Source: Enterocloster asparagiformis (GTDB taxonomy: Bacteria > Bacillota > Clostridia > Lachnospirales > Lachnospiraceae). Taken from it: DNA of 64,000 nt. The translations under genes and the position numbers were made by a program. The notes under the pieces were generated by a model. It was not told where the DNA came from, did no database searches, and saw only the letters and a program-made list of their open reading frames with translations. The DNA lies in NCBI GenBank assembly GCA_018380885.1, contig JAGZSY010000006.1, positions 248,001 through 312,000 on the forward strand. Reading direction: 5' to 3'. Of the stretch, positions 1 to 7,397 are shown one piece after another. Numbering within the stretch: position 1 is the stretch's first letter; the number at the start of each line of letters is the position of its first letter.

Positions 1-22
1 TGCCGTTATTTTTGTTTACCGC

Positions 23-829
23 TTATACCTCGGAGAGAACGGACACGCCCTCCGATTGATCGCCGTTGAGCCATTTCCATTTTTCGGACAGTTCTATTTT
101 CCCATTTTCCAAAATATGGGGTACGCTGTGACACATACCGATCCGCACCTGGCCCTGCTCGTTTATGTGCTGGTAATAAAAATCCAATTCCCCGCTGCCG
201 TCCACCGTGCCGAGCAAATGGCCTCTCACAATTCCGCCGCCCGAATAATCCGCCCACAGCGTGTTACCGTTTTGGCGGTATGAAAAAAGCGTATTGCCGT
301 CGACCTCGCCGTTCTCTGTATTCATTCGGGGGACAAAGTGTTTTCCGTCGTAGCAGATAGGCGTGGAAGCCTTAGGCAAGGATTTTTCCATCACCTCATA
401 TGCGAGTATGGCTCCGTTTTCCAACGCACGGCTGTCATGCCTGACGGTCCGGTACCCCCTTTTTTCGTACAGATGGTACGCGGGCAGCGAGGAATCCAGA
501 TAGATTGTGTCGTAATTCAATCCGATCTCATGCTCTAAGCAATGCATGATATAGCTTCCGCAGCCCTGTCTCTGATATTCCGGTTTTACATAAACTCTTG
601 TGATGTGATTTTCCCTGTAACAGCCTGTGCCCACAATCACATCGCCGTCCCGCAGAACGCCCACAAGACCCGCCTCAATGTCCTTGGATATATTCTCTCT
701 GCTGTGAAGCCCGCAGAAGAAATCCACCACCTCCCCGGGGTAGTAGTTCGGATAAACAGCCCGTATGGTCTCCTGCACCAGCATCACAATTTGCTCTAAG
801 TCCCTTTCAGTTGCGCCGACGTATTCCAT
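23..829 (-). CDS. GNAT N-acetyltransferase fused to a NAG-synthase-like C-terminal domain
   Basis: The 268-residue protein has an N-terminal GNAT acetyltransferase fold (about residues 1-150) with the acetyl-CoA loop RQGCGS after the strand ITRVYVKPEY. Residues about 155-268 resemble the small stand-alone proteins often labelled n-acetylglutamate synthase (SGGGIVRGHLLG, then a WKWLNGD-type end). The acceptor cannot be read from sequence. GAGGAG at 841-846 precedes the ATG by 11 bases. The gene is transcribed through a leader of about 190 nt containing a terminator (865-909) from a good promoter at 1023-1051, so expression is probably attenuated. The GNAT call is firm; the C-terminal assignment is by resemblance. 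Confidence 0.85.
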   Translation of the reverse strand: MEYVGATERDLEQIVMLVQETIRAVYPNYYPGEVVDFFCGLHSRENISKDIEAGLVGVLRDGDVIVGTGCYRENHITRVYVKPEYQRQGCGSYIMHCLEHEIGLNYDTIYLDSSLPAYHLYEKRGYRTVRHDSRALENGAILAYEVMEKSLPKASTPICYDGKHFVPRMNTENGEVDGNTLFSYRQNGNTLWADYSGGGIVRGHLLGTVDGSGELDFYYQHINEQGQVRIGMCHSVPHILENGKIELSEKWKWLNGDQSEGVSVLSEV

Positions 830-860
830 GGACTTTTCATCTCCTCAAATTCATAGATTC

Positions 861-909
861 AAAAGCCTTACCGGACTTCAGCTTTCAGACGGCTGAAAAA
901 CGGTAAGGC
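861..909 (-). terminator. Leader terminator (possible attenuator) of the GNAT gene
   Basis: Read on the minus strand, GCCTTACCG (909-901) pairs with CGGTAAGGC (873-865), with an inner TTCAGC/GCTGAA stem, followed by TTTT at 864-861. It lies between the promoter at 1023-1051 and the GNAT start at 829, so it sits in the 5' leader rather than after a gene. Confidence 0.65.
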
Positions 910-973
910 GTTCGTCTGTTACAATATCGAATGGGGCGTCGGGATTCGTTTGACCCCATATCATAAAACCCAT
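878..973 (-). CDS. Possible leader peptide upstream of the GNAT gene
   Basis: A 31-codon frame starts at ATG 973 and stops at 880-878, inside the leader terminator hairpin, so ribosomes reading it would melt the 5' arm of that terminator. The same frame runs upstream to 1063, but the promoter at 1023-1051 places the transcript start near 1016, so only the downstream ATGs would be transcribed. No convincing ribosome binding site is visible. It could be chance; the reason to list it is its position. Confidence 0.25.
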   Translation of the reverse strand: MGFMIWGQTNPDAPFDIVTDERLTVFQPSES

Positions 974-1022
974 GGCTGCAAAGATTTCGGCAATTGCAGC
1001 CGGCTGTGTTTTTATTGTATGC

Positions 1023-1051
1023 ATTATAGCATAAAAGCTGGGGGTTCTCAA
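1023..1051 (-). promoter_or_regulatory. Sigma-A promoter for the GNAT leader
   Basis: On the minus strand TTGAGA (1051-1046), 17-base spacer, TATAAT (1028-1023). It is back to back with the plus-strand promoter at 1068-1097, only 16 bases between the two -35 boxes. Confidence 0.75.
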
Positions 1052-1067
1052 GAATAAACGCATAGGA

Positions 1068-1097
1068 TTGACAGGAATCCGTTTACCGTGGTATAAT
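1068..1097 (+). promoter_or_regulatory. Sigma-A promoter for the NiCo riboswitch and CDF gene
   Basis: TTGACA (1068-1073), 18-base spacer, TATAAT (1092-1097): a consensus promoter starting transcription about 50 bases upstream of the riboswitch aptamer. Confidence 0.8.
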
Positions 1098-1153
1098 AGT
1101 AAAACTCTTTATACCGCATTACATTCTTAACAAGAATGCGAGATCAACAGTAT

Positions 1154-1256
1154 GAACTGAGCAGGCGATGCAATTCAGCATGGGGCTGGGCCGGTAACGG
1201 CAGCAGATTTGTTTTTAACACATCTGTGGGACAGTAGTATGTTCCACAGGTGTTTT
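1154..1256 (+). ncRNA. NiCo (czcD) riboswitch with overlapping terminator
   Basis: The leader carries the landmarks I recall for the NiCo (czcD) aptamer, in order: ACTGAGCAGGCGATG, a short arm, GGGGCTGGGCCG, CGGCAGCAGAT, and ACATCTGTGGGACAG ending near 1234. The last segment also forms the 5' arm of an intrinsic terminator (AACAC-CTGTGG pairing with CCACAG-GTGTT, then seven T from 1253). Ni(II)/Co(II) binding would keep that segment in the aptamer and let transcription continue into the efflux gene. The family is known to act this way; the fold here is read by eye. Confidence 0.88.
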
Positions 1257-1336
1257 TTTATCCCTTGGAACGACAATCTCGTTGGATGCCGAATAAGAGA
1301 ACACACTTTATCACCACATGATAGGAGGATTCTTTT

Positions 1337-2251
1337 ATGACAAACAACATGAAGCCAGTGGAAATCGACAAGGACTTTACGAACAAAGCGATTCGCAAAA
1401 TGTCGGTAATCGGCATTGCGGGGAACGTTATCCTTGCATCATTTAAGCTATTTGCCGGTGTGATTGGACATTCCGGGGCAATGGTTTCCGACGCGGTCCA
1501 TTCGTTTTCGGATGTCTTTGCCACCTTCATCGCATTTCTCGGCGTGAAGATTTCACAAAAGGAAAATGATAGCGCCCATCAATACGGCCATGAGCGAATG
1601 GAATGCATTGCCTCTCTGCTCCTGGGATTGATCCTTTTCGTAACAGGCGTGATGATCGGAAAGAACGGCATCGCAAACATTTTGTCCGGCTCTTACCGCG
1701 CGCAGGCCATTCCCGGCACAATCGCTTTGGTTGCGGCAGTGATTTCGATTGTAATGAAGGAAGCCATGTACTGGTATACCAGATACTACGCCAAACTGCT
1801 TAATTCGCCCGCGTTTATGGCGGACGCATGGCATCACAGGTCCGACGCGTTTTCATCCGTCGGCTCCATGATCGGCGTTGCCGGCGCAATGATGGGGTTC
1901 CCAGTCATGGACAGTATCGCTTCCGTGATAATTTGCCTGTTCATCCTCAAAGTGGCTGTGGATATTGTCCGCGACTCCCTGCAAAAAATGATGGATACAT
2001 CCTGCGGGAAGGAATATGAAGAAAAGTTGAGCGCCCTGATTTTATCGAATAAGGATATTCGGGGGATCGACCTGCTTCACACCAGGCAGTTCGGCAGCAA
2101 GGTCTATGTGGATCTTGAAATAGCGGTCGACGGCGACAAATCTCTCAGAGAGGCGCACGCGGTTGCGGAAGAGATTCATAATTGCGTAGAACAGAATTTT
2201 TCTGATGTTAAGCACATTATGATCCATGTGAATCCGGCCGCGGAGGCGTAA
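1337..2251 (+). CDS. Cation diffusion facilitator (CDF) metal exporter
   Basis: The 304-residue inner-membrane protein exports divalent metal ions. It has the CDF metal site pairs: SDAVHSFSDVF in the second membrane segment and DAWHHRSDAFSS in the fifth, then a cytoplasmic C-terminal domain from about residue 210 that mediates dimers in the family. AGGAGG at 1323-1328 supports the start. The NiCo riboswitch directly upstream points to Ni/Co as the physiological trigger and probably the substrate, although CDF proteins are often read as zinc or iron exporters on sequence alone. Confidence 0.92.
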   Translation: MTNNMKPVEIDKDFTNKAIRKMSVIGIAGNVILASFKLFAGVIGHSGAMVSDAVHSFSDVFATFIAFLGVKISQKENDSAHQYGHERMECIASLLLGLILFVTGVMIGKNGIANILSGSYRAQAIPGTIALVAAVISIVMKEAMYWYTRYYAKLLNSPAFMADAWHHRSDAFSSVGSMIGVAGAMMGFPVMDSIASVIICLFILKVAVDIVRDSLQKMMDTSCGKEYEEKLSALILSNKDIRGIDLLHTRQFGSKVYVDLEIAVDGDKSLREAHAVAEEIHNCVEQNFSDVKHIMIHVNPAAEA

Positions 2252-2354
2252 ATCGTGGCGAAGTGGATGGAATGAAGGATTCCTTTATACCGGGCTGTTC
2301 ACCCAATCCACTTCGCAAGTTCTTTCTGCAGCATTTCTGTTTCATTTTCACATC

Positions 2355-2897
2355 TCAGGGATTAAAAATAATCATATGCAAAATTGCCGGTTCATCTCCA
2401 ATATTTTTATACGAGTGGAAAACATCGGCCTTAAATCGTATGCTTTCCCCCTCTTCCACTACAAATCTTTGCTGGCCGGAGTAAATTTCAATTTTACCTG
2501 CAAAAATTGTGATAAATTCCGTGGTTCCTTTTAAATGCGGTTCCGATTCCCAATAGCTTTCTTTATCCAGCTCCAGATAATATACTGCAAATCTACGGTT
2601 CTCATCGTCCGGAAAAAGAGAGTAGTTTTTTACCTTTCCGCCATCTTCAAGCAGGGGTTGGAGTTCTGCTGTTTTCACAATTTCATATGGACTTTTCGGA
2701 CGCACGGTTAACGCATCGAATGGCACTTTCATTCCATTTGAAATTTTCCAGAGCGTTGATATGGTCGGATTTCCGTCACCGCGTTCGATCTGTGCAAGCA
2801 TGCTCTTACTAACTCCGCTCAACTTTGCAAGCTCGTCCATGCTTAATTTCTTTTCTTCCCGCAGCCTTTTAATATTTTTAGCGACAATTATATTCAT
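2355..2897 (-). CDS. XRE-family regulator with C-terminal cupin domain
   Basis: The 180-residue protein has an N-terminal helix-turn-helix (about residues 5-60, with SMDELAKLSGVSKSMLAQIE) and a C-terminal cupin barrel (about 110-180). Such proteins bind a small ligand in the cupin and repress or activate nearby transport or catabolic genes. I start at ATG 2897; the frame extends to a GTG at 2942 but neither has a good ribosome binding site. It is divergent from a LysE-type exporter, and a near-perfect palindrome at 2956-2975 lies between them, so control of itself and the exporter is likely. Confidence 0.85.
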   Translation of the reverse strand: MNIIVAKNIKRLREEKKLSMDELAKLSGVSKSMLAQIERGDGNPTISTLWKISNGMKVPFDALTVRPKSPYEIVKTAELQPLLEDGGKVKNYSLFPDDENRRFAVYYLELDKESYWESEPHLKGTTEFITIFAGKIEIYSGQQRFVVEEGESIRFKADVFHSYKNIGDEPAILHMIIFNP

Positions 2898-2952
2898 CTG
2901 GTCCAAAAAATAACGCCCCTCTCTATTGACATTATATTGCACTGGTTGTATT

Positions 2953-2981
2953 ATTATATCGTACTAGTACAATATAACGTT
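2953..2981 (-). promoter_or_regulatory. Probable operator and -10 box in the XRE/LysE intergenic region
   Basis: A 20-base near-palindrome at 2956-2975 centred on GTACTAGTAC has arms ATATC/AATAT matching at 18 of 20 positions. It overlaps TATAAT on the minus strand (2958-2953), the likely -10 of the regulator. That is the usual place for an autorepression operator. No clear promoter for the exporter is visible. Confidence 0.5.
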
Positions 2982-3146
2982 CATTTTATAACATTATACA
3001 ATCTTCTGACAGTCTTGTAAAGGGGGGCGCTGTGCTGTCACTTAATATTCCGGAACCCAAAGGCACAAAATGGCACTGCTTTAAAAGCCCAGGGCCTTAA
3101 TTCCTAAGCGGTTATCTATGACGATTCACGCAGAAAGAGGTCGAAT

Positions 3147-3728
3147 ATGTTTCATGTATATGATTTTTTGATTTACTGTTTTATTACCGCCTACACGCCG
3201 GGAGCAAATAATCTGCTTTCCATGAGTAACGCAATACGGCTTGGTTTCCGGCGGAGTATTCGCTTTAATTTTGGCATACTGGCCGGATTTGCAGTTGTGA
3301 TGTCTGTCTGCGCAGCTTTCACCGCCACGCTCTTCTCGTTTCTTCCAAGGATAAAAATGGTCCTGCAGATATTGGGCGCCGCTTATATGCTGTACCTTTC
3401 ATGGAAGGTCTGGAAAAGCTCGGCCGACTTAAAGCTCGACAGCGGGAAGGAAGCCAGCTTTCTCTCCGGTATGATTTTGCAATTTGCCAATCCAAAAATT
3501 TATATCTATGCGATCACGGCAATGACGCTTTATATTTTGCCAGCCTATCACTCAATTGGCTCGATGGTTGTGTTCACCATTATTTTGACATTGATTGGCG
3601 CGTCCGGTTCTTTTGTCTGGGCTTTATTTGGAGCCGCTTTTTGCAGAATTCTTTCCAAACACACAAAAGTTGTTAATTTGGTCATGGCTCTTTTGCTGGT
3701 TTACTGTGCGATTGCGTTGTTTCTCTAA
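3147..3728 (+). CDS. LysE-family amino acid exporter
   Basis: The 193-residue membrane protein has about six hydrophobic segments and the LysE/RhtB opening TAYTPGANNLLSMSNAIRLG, with the family's PGxN-type motif near residue 18. The family exports amino acids or related metabolites by proton exchange. AGAAAGAGG lies just before the ATG. The divergent XRE-cupin regulator probably controls it, making exporter and sensor a two-gene unit. A terminator follows at 3783-3829. Substrate is unknown. Confidence 0.88.
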   Translation: MFHVYDFLIYCFITAYTPGANNLLSMSNAIRLGFRRSIRFNFGILAGFAVVMSVCAAFTATLFSFLPRIKMVLQILGAAYMLYLSWKVWKSSADLKLDSGKEASFLSGMILQFANPKIYIYAITAMTLYILPAYHSIGSMVVFTIILTLIGASGSFVWALFGAAFCRILSKHTKVVNLVMALLLVYCAIALFL

Positions 3729-3782
3729 TTGCATTGCGGCAGTCTCTCCCCCTGTAAAGGACTATTTGAGGTCTGGCACAAG

Positions 3783-3829
3783 AAAAAGGTACAGCTCCAC
3801 GGATAAATTCCGTGAAACTGTGCCTTTTT
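3783..3829. terminator. Bidirectional intrinsic terminator after the LysE gene
   Basis: AAAAAGG-ACAG pairs with CTGT-CCTTTTT around an inner ACGGA/TCCGT stem; T-runs occur on both strands. Confidence 0.75.
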
Positions 3830-3931
3830 CCTTGTTGGATTTGCACTAAAGCTATAGTCCAAAATCGGTGAGGGCAGACAAGCACTTTAGGGCTTAGTCG
3901 GCTGGTTTTGCTATTTCCTCCACTATTACAG

Positions 3932-4276
3932 TCAAATTCGATTTTTTTCTCCCCATAGACATAACTGGTCTAGTACCTCCATGAGCGATTTTCCTCTCTC
4001 TGATAAGGAATATTCAACTTTAGGCGGTATTTGCGGATATTCTTTTCGCAAAATCAGTTTATCTGCCTCCAGCTCTTTTAAGTTGGTGCTGAGCGTTTTG
4101 TCTGTAATAGTTCCTAAGTACCGTTTCATCTCGTTAAATCTTACCGGCTCAAATTCCATCAGGCAATACAGAATAACCATTTTATGTTTGCCACTGATCA
4201 GCGACATTGTATAACTGAAACCCGTATCTTCAAAATTTGAGTTTGCAATATATTTTTTCATATATTCCTGCGGCAT
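3932..4276 (-). CDS. HxlR-family winged-helix regulator
   Basis: The 114-residue protein is a single HxlR winged helix: GKHKMVILYCLMEFEPVRF leads into the recognition region TLSTNLKELEADKLI and a wing with EYSLSERGKSL. Members are usually small repressors or activators of a divergent redox or detoxification gene. Here the divergent neighbour is a flavin reductase-like gene 127 bases away. The N-terminal cysteine used by redox-sensing members is not present, so a thiol switch of that type is unlikely. Confidence 0.88.
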   Translation of the reverse strand: MPQEYMKKYIANSNFEDTGFSYTMSLISGKHKMVILYCLMEFEPVRFNEMKRYLGTITDKTLSTNLKELEADKLILRKEYPQIPPKVEYSLSERGKSLMEVLDQLCLWGEKNRI

Positions 4277-4298
4277 TTTTTACACTTCCTTTTTTGAT

Positions 4299-4350
4299 AG
4301 TACCTATTTTTATTGACAGTACTTGTATTATTTCTGCTGTCGCCTATAAT
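4299..4350 (+). promoter_or_regulatory. Promoter/operator region between HxlR and flavin reductase genes
   Basis: Two AGTAC repeats (4299-4303 and 4318-4322) lie 19 bases apart, about two helical turns. The second touches TTGTAT (4323-4328), which with TATAAT at 4345-4350 (16-base spacer) makes a plausible promoter for the reductase. The repeats are candidate HxlR contacts. Confidence 0.4.
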
Positions 4351-4403
4351 TATAAGAGGACAGCATAGACCTGTCAATCGAATTCAAAAACGGAGGTATT
4401 TTT

Positions 4404-4976
4404 ATGAAAAAGGAATTGGGCGTAAAGCCGTATTTGTTTCCTATGCCCGTACTCATGATCGCCACTTATGGAGATAAGGATGTTGTCGATGTTATGAATA
4501 TGGCCTGGGGCGGTATTTGTGCGGAGAATATGGTTTCCCTCAACATTGGAGAAGATCATAAAACCTCTGAAAACATAAAAAAGCGGAAGGCCTTCACGCT
4601 TAGCATTGCCGACATTCCCCACATTGAAGCGGCCGATTTCTTCGGAATCGCCACTGGAAATAAATTGTCCGATAAGTTTGAGCGGACAGGACTGACGGCG
4701 GTTAAAAGTGAAAAGGTTGATGCCCCAATCGTCCAGGAGTTCCCCTTGACGTTAGAGTGCAGGGTGGTCGAAGATAAAATGGAAGTCTACGGTCATCATG
4801 TAATCGGAGAGATCGTCGGCATTCTTGCAGATGAAACCGTTTTGGATGAAAAAGGTAAGGTTGATCCCAAAAAACTGAATGCCTTTGTGTTTGATCAATT
4901 CCAAAATGGATACTATGCGATCGGAGATAAGGTCGGACAGGCCTGGAATATTGGCGCTCCGCTTATGAAGAGGTAG
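4404..4976 (+). CDS. Flavin reductase / FMN-binding split-barrel protein
   Basis: The 190-residue protein matches the flavoredoxin/flavin reductase-like split barrel (residues about 10-165), with an FMN-binding core around VMNMAWGGICAENMVSLNIG and a conserved HKTSENI segment. Such proteins bind FMN and pass electrons from NAD(P)H or reduced ferredoxin to small acceptors in the cytoplasm. GGAGG lies before the ATG. It is divergent from an HxlR regulator, the standard arrangement for inducible detoxification reductases. A terminator follows at 5062-5102. Confidence 0.87.
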   Translation: MKKELGVKPYLFPMPVLMIATYGDKDVVDVMNMAWGGICAENMVSLNIGEDHKTSENIKKRKAFTLSIADIPHIEAADFFGIATGNKLSDKFERTGLTAVKSEKVDAPIVQEFPLTLECRVVEDKMEVYGHHVIGEIVGILADETVLDEKGKVDPKKLNAFVFDQFQNGYYAIGDKVGQAWNIGAPLMKR

Positions 4977-5061
4977 GTTTAAAAAAACTGCTGTTGGGCC
5001 CATCTTTAAACTGTTTTAGGATGCACTTCATATTATCAGGTGCGTGCGGTGATTCGGCCAT

Positions 5062-5102
5062 AAAATACGGAAAAGCGTAAACTACACTTTTCCGTATTTT
5101 TT
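5062..5102. terminator. Bidirectional terminator between convergent genes
   Basis: AAAATACGGAAAAG pairs with CTTTTCCGTATTTT, followed by further T. It serves the plus-strand reductase and the minus-strand kinase-like gene. Confidence 0.8.
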
Positions 5103-5114
5103 CCCCGTTTTCTA

Positions 5115-5699
5115 TCAATATAGGCCCGCAATAAGTTCAACACACGTTTCAATACCGAGAATACCGCTGTCCAAGGAAATATGATAATTGTCCGCAACGC
5201 CCCATTCCATATCCGTGTACATCTGATAATAGGCTTTGCGCCGCTTGTCCTTGTTCAGCAATCGCTGCTCTGGCTTTTCGTCACGCTCTCCATAGAGCTT
5301 GACAATCCGTTCAGCCCGTTTTTCCTTAGAAGCATGGATGAACACAGTAAGGCAATCAGCGGTATCTTTTAGAATGTAATCCGCGCATCGGCCCACGATA
5401 ATACAGGGACCTTTTTCTGCCAGCTCCAAAATAATTTCCCGCTGTATTTTCCATAAATCATCACTGATAGAGTGTCCGTTATAGTCCCGGTCCCCAAACA
5501 TATTTCCAAACCAGTTAGCAGAGGGGGCATACTCGCCCCGATCCGCAATGTACTCTTTGGCGAAACCACTTTTTTTGGCAATTTTATTGATCAGTTCTTC
5601 GTCATAGCAAGGGATACCCAACTTTTCAGCCACCTCCTTGCCGATTGTTCTCCCGCCGCTGCCAAATTCACGGCTGATCGTAATAATACGTTTTTTCAT
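5115..5699 (-). CDS. Cytidylate kinase-like P-loop protein
   Basis: The 194-residue protein has a P-loop GSGGRTIGK near residues 13-21 and resembles the cytidylate-kinase-like family seen beside transporters in Firmicutes, not housekeeping CMP kinase, which is longer and differs around the CMP-binding insert. The substrate is unknown. Its ATG overlaps the stop of the upstream MATE gene by four bases (ATGA), so the two are translationally coupled and probably work on related compounds, for example by modifying or sensing what the pump exports. Confidence 0.85.
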   Translation of the reverse strand: MKKRIITISREFGSGGRTIGKEVAEKLGIPCYDEELINKIAKKSGFAKEYIADRGEYAPSANWFGNMFGDRDYNGHSISDDLWKIQREIILELAEKGPCIIVGRCADYILKDTADCLTVFIHASKEKRAERIVKLYGERDEKPEQRLLNKDKRRKAYYQMYTDMEWGVADNYHISLDSGILGIETCVELIAGLY

Positions 5700-7102
5700 A
5701 GTTTATTTCCCTCTTTTCTGTTCAGTTCTTTGAAAGTGCCAACGATCAACAATACCGCAACAATAAAGGTGAGGACATCTGAAACAGGCATGGAGTACAG
5801 AACGCCGTCCAACCCAAAGAAAGCAGGCAGCAGGAGTGCAAACCCCACACCAAATACCACTTCCCTGATTAGCGAGAGGATTGTTGATGCGGCAGCCTTT
5901 CCCATTGCCTGCAAGAAAATAAAACAGGCCTTGTTGATGCACGCCAAAACAATCATACACAGATAGATGCGGAAAGACTTCAAGGCAAACTCTGTATAAT
6001 AGACGCTTTCATTCGCTGCACCAAAAATGGAAATAAGCTGTTTGGGGAAGAACTCAACAAGGATGAAACCAACAGCGCCAACGATGGCCTCTGAAATCAG
6101 CAACTTTGTAAACAGTTCCTTGACACGCTCCTTTTTTCCCGCGCCCATATTGAAGCCGACAACAGGAATACAGCCAGCAGCCATACCGACAACGATAGAA
6201 ATGACAATCTGGAAGAACTTCATCACAATCCCTACCACCGCCATGGGAATCTGCGCGTATTGTGCCTGCCCAAACACAACATCCAAAGCGCCGTGTTTTC
6301 GAAGCATATTGTTGATGGCAGCCATAGCGGCCACCAAAGAAATCTGCGAAAGAAAGCTGGTCATACCAAGGAGAAGCGTTCTTCCGCTGATTTTTCGATC
6401 CATTGGATAATCAGCTTTGGCTGGCCGGATCAATTTCATGTTGAGCAAATACCAAATGGCTAAAACAGCGGTGATGATCTGCCCAATCACAGTTGCGATT
6501 GCGGCACCCATCATGCCCCAATGGAAAGTGAAAATGAAAATGGGATCGAGGATGATATTTGCCACAGCGCCGGCCAGCGTGGAAACCATCGCAAACTTTG
6601 GATTACCATCGGCTCGGATAATGGGGTTCATAGCCTGCCCAAACATATAGAACGGGATGCCAAGACTGATATAGAAGAAATATTCTTTGGAGTGGTGGAA
6701 TGTTTCTTCGTTGACCGTTCCTCCGAACATGCTGATAATCTGATCAGAGAAGATCAAGTAGAGCGCGGTCAACACCAAACTGCTGCACACAGCCATAACG
6801 ACAGCGTTTCCAACGCTCCTTTTTGCCGAATACCCGTCGCTTTTCCCCAAGCTGATGCTGACGAACGCGCAGCAGCCATCACCAATCATCACAGCGATAG
6901 CCAGAGCCACCACAGTCAACGGAAACACAACGGTATTGGCTGCGTTGCCATAGGAGCCAAGATAATCAGCATTGGCAATAAATATTTGGTCAACGATATT
7001 ATACAAAGCGCCGACGAGAAGTGAGATAATACAGGGAACGGCGTATTTCCTCATGAGTTTGCCGACCTTTTCGGTGGCAAGATATTGATTTGGTTCTGAC
7101 AT
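5696..7102 (-). CDS. MATE-family multidrug efflux pump
   Basis: The 468-residue protein has twelve predicted membrane segments in two homologous halves, starting MSEPNQYLATEKVGKLMRKY and with MATE-typical asparagine/proline helices. The family exports cationic drugs or metabolites using Na+ or H+. I start at ATG 7102 because GGAGG lies 10 bases upstream; the frame opens 27 codons earlier, but that part covers the leader hairpin. It is the first gene of an operon with the kinase-like gene and has an intrinsic terminator in its leader (7128-7170), so it is probably induced by antitermination. Confidence 0.92.
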   Translation of the reverse strand: MSEPNQYLATEKVGKLMRKYAVPCIISLLVGALYNIVDQIFIANADYLGSYGNAANTVVFPLTVVALAIAVMIGDGCCAFVSISLGKSDGYSAKRSVGNAVVMAVCSSLVLTALYLIFSDQIISMFGGTVNEETFHHSKEYFFYISLGIPFYMFGQAMNPIIRADGNPKFAMVSTLAGAVANIILDPIFIFTFHWGMMGAAIATVIGQIITAVLAIWYLLNMKLIRPAKADYPMDRKISGRTLLLGMTSFLSQISLVAAMAAINNMLRKHGALDVVFGQAQYAQIPMAVVGIVMKFFQIVISIVVGMAAGCIPVVGFNMGAGKKERVKELFTKLLISEAIVGAVGFILVEFFPKQLISIFGAANESVYYTEFALKSFRIYLCMIVLACINKACFIFLQAMGKAAASTILSLIREVVFGVGFALLLPAFFGLDGVLYSMPVSDVLTFIVAVLLIVGTFKELNRKEGNKL

Positions 7103-7121
7103 TTTCGTTTTACCTCCTGTT

Positions 7122-7169
7122 TTATACAAAAAAATAATGCGTAAGTCCGGATAGTCCGGACTTACGCAT
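7122..7169 (-). CDS. Possible 15-codon leader peptide before the MATE gene
   Basis: ATG at 7169 opens a 15-codon frame ending TAA at 7124-7122. The ATG is one base inside the 5' arm of the leader terminator, and the frame spans the whole hairpin. The predicted transcript start (about 7181) is only about 12 bases upstream and no good ribosome binding site is visible. It is listed because of its exact overlap with the terminator. Confidence 0.3.
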   Translation of the reverse strand: MRKSGLSGLTHYFFV

Positions 7170-7170
7170 T
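7128..7170 (-). terminator. Leader terminator (possible attenuator) of the MATE gene
   Basis: On the minus strand AATGCGTAAGTCCGGA (7170-7155) pairs perfectly with its complement (7151-7136) around a three-base loop, followed by a T-run at 7134-7128. It lies between the promoter and the ribosome binding site of the MATE gene. Confidence 0.85.
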
Positions 7171-7187
7171 TGCGACTCGACATTGAT

Positions 7188-7222
7188 ATTATAGTATATG
7201 ACGGTGCTTTTTTTCAAAGGGT
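7188..7222 (-). promoter_or_regulatory. Promoter of the MATE operon
   Basis: Minus strand: TTGAAA, 18-base spacer, TATAAT (7193-7188). Transcription would start about 12 bases before the leader terminator. Confidence 0.65.
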
Positions 7223-7340
7223 ATTTTTCACAAATTATCTTAATTATCTTATACGTGATATTTGTCACCTGCAAACCGCTGACGCGGTTGGAAAAAGTAA
7301 AACAAGTCTGTTTAAGCCGTTGTTATCAAATTATTAAAAC

Positions 7341-7388
7341 GCAAAAGGAAGTCCCCAAAGCCCAGTGTTTACAAGGCTTTGGGGACTC
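7341..7388 (-). terminator. Intrinsic terminator of guaA
   Basis: AGTCCCCAAAGCC pairs with GGCTTTGGGGACT ten bases after the guaA stop; a moderate T-rich stretch (TCCTTTTGCGTTTT) follows on the minus strand. Confidence 0.7.
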
Positions 7389-7397
7389 CGTGATTTA

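Noticed and set aside
974..1063. Upstream part of the small frame before the GNAT leader
   Set aside because: The promoter at 1023-1051 lies inside it, so that part would not be transcribed as coding sequence.
1090..1260. Manganese (yybP-ykoY) or T-box leader considered for the CDF gene
   Set aside because: The motifs match the NiCo aptamer order; T-box and yybP-ykoY signatures are missing.
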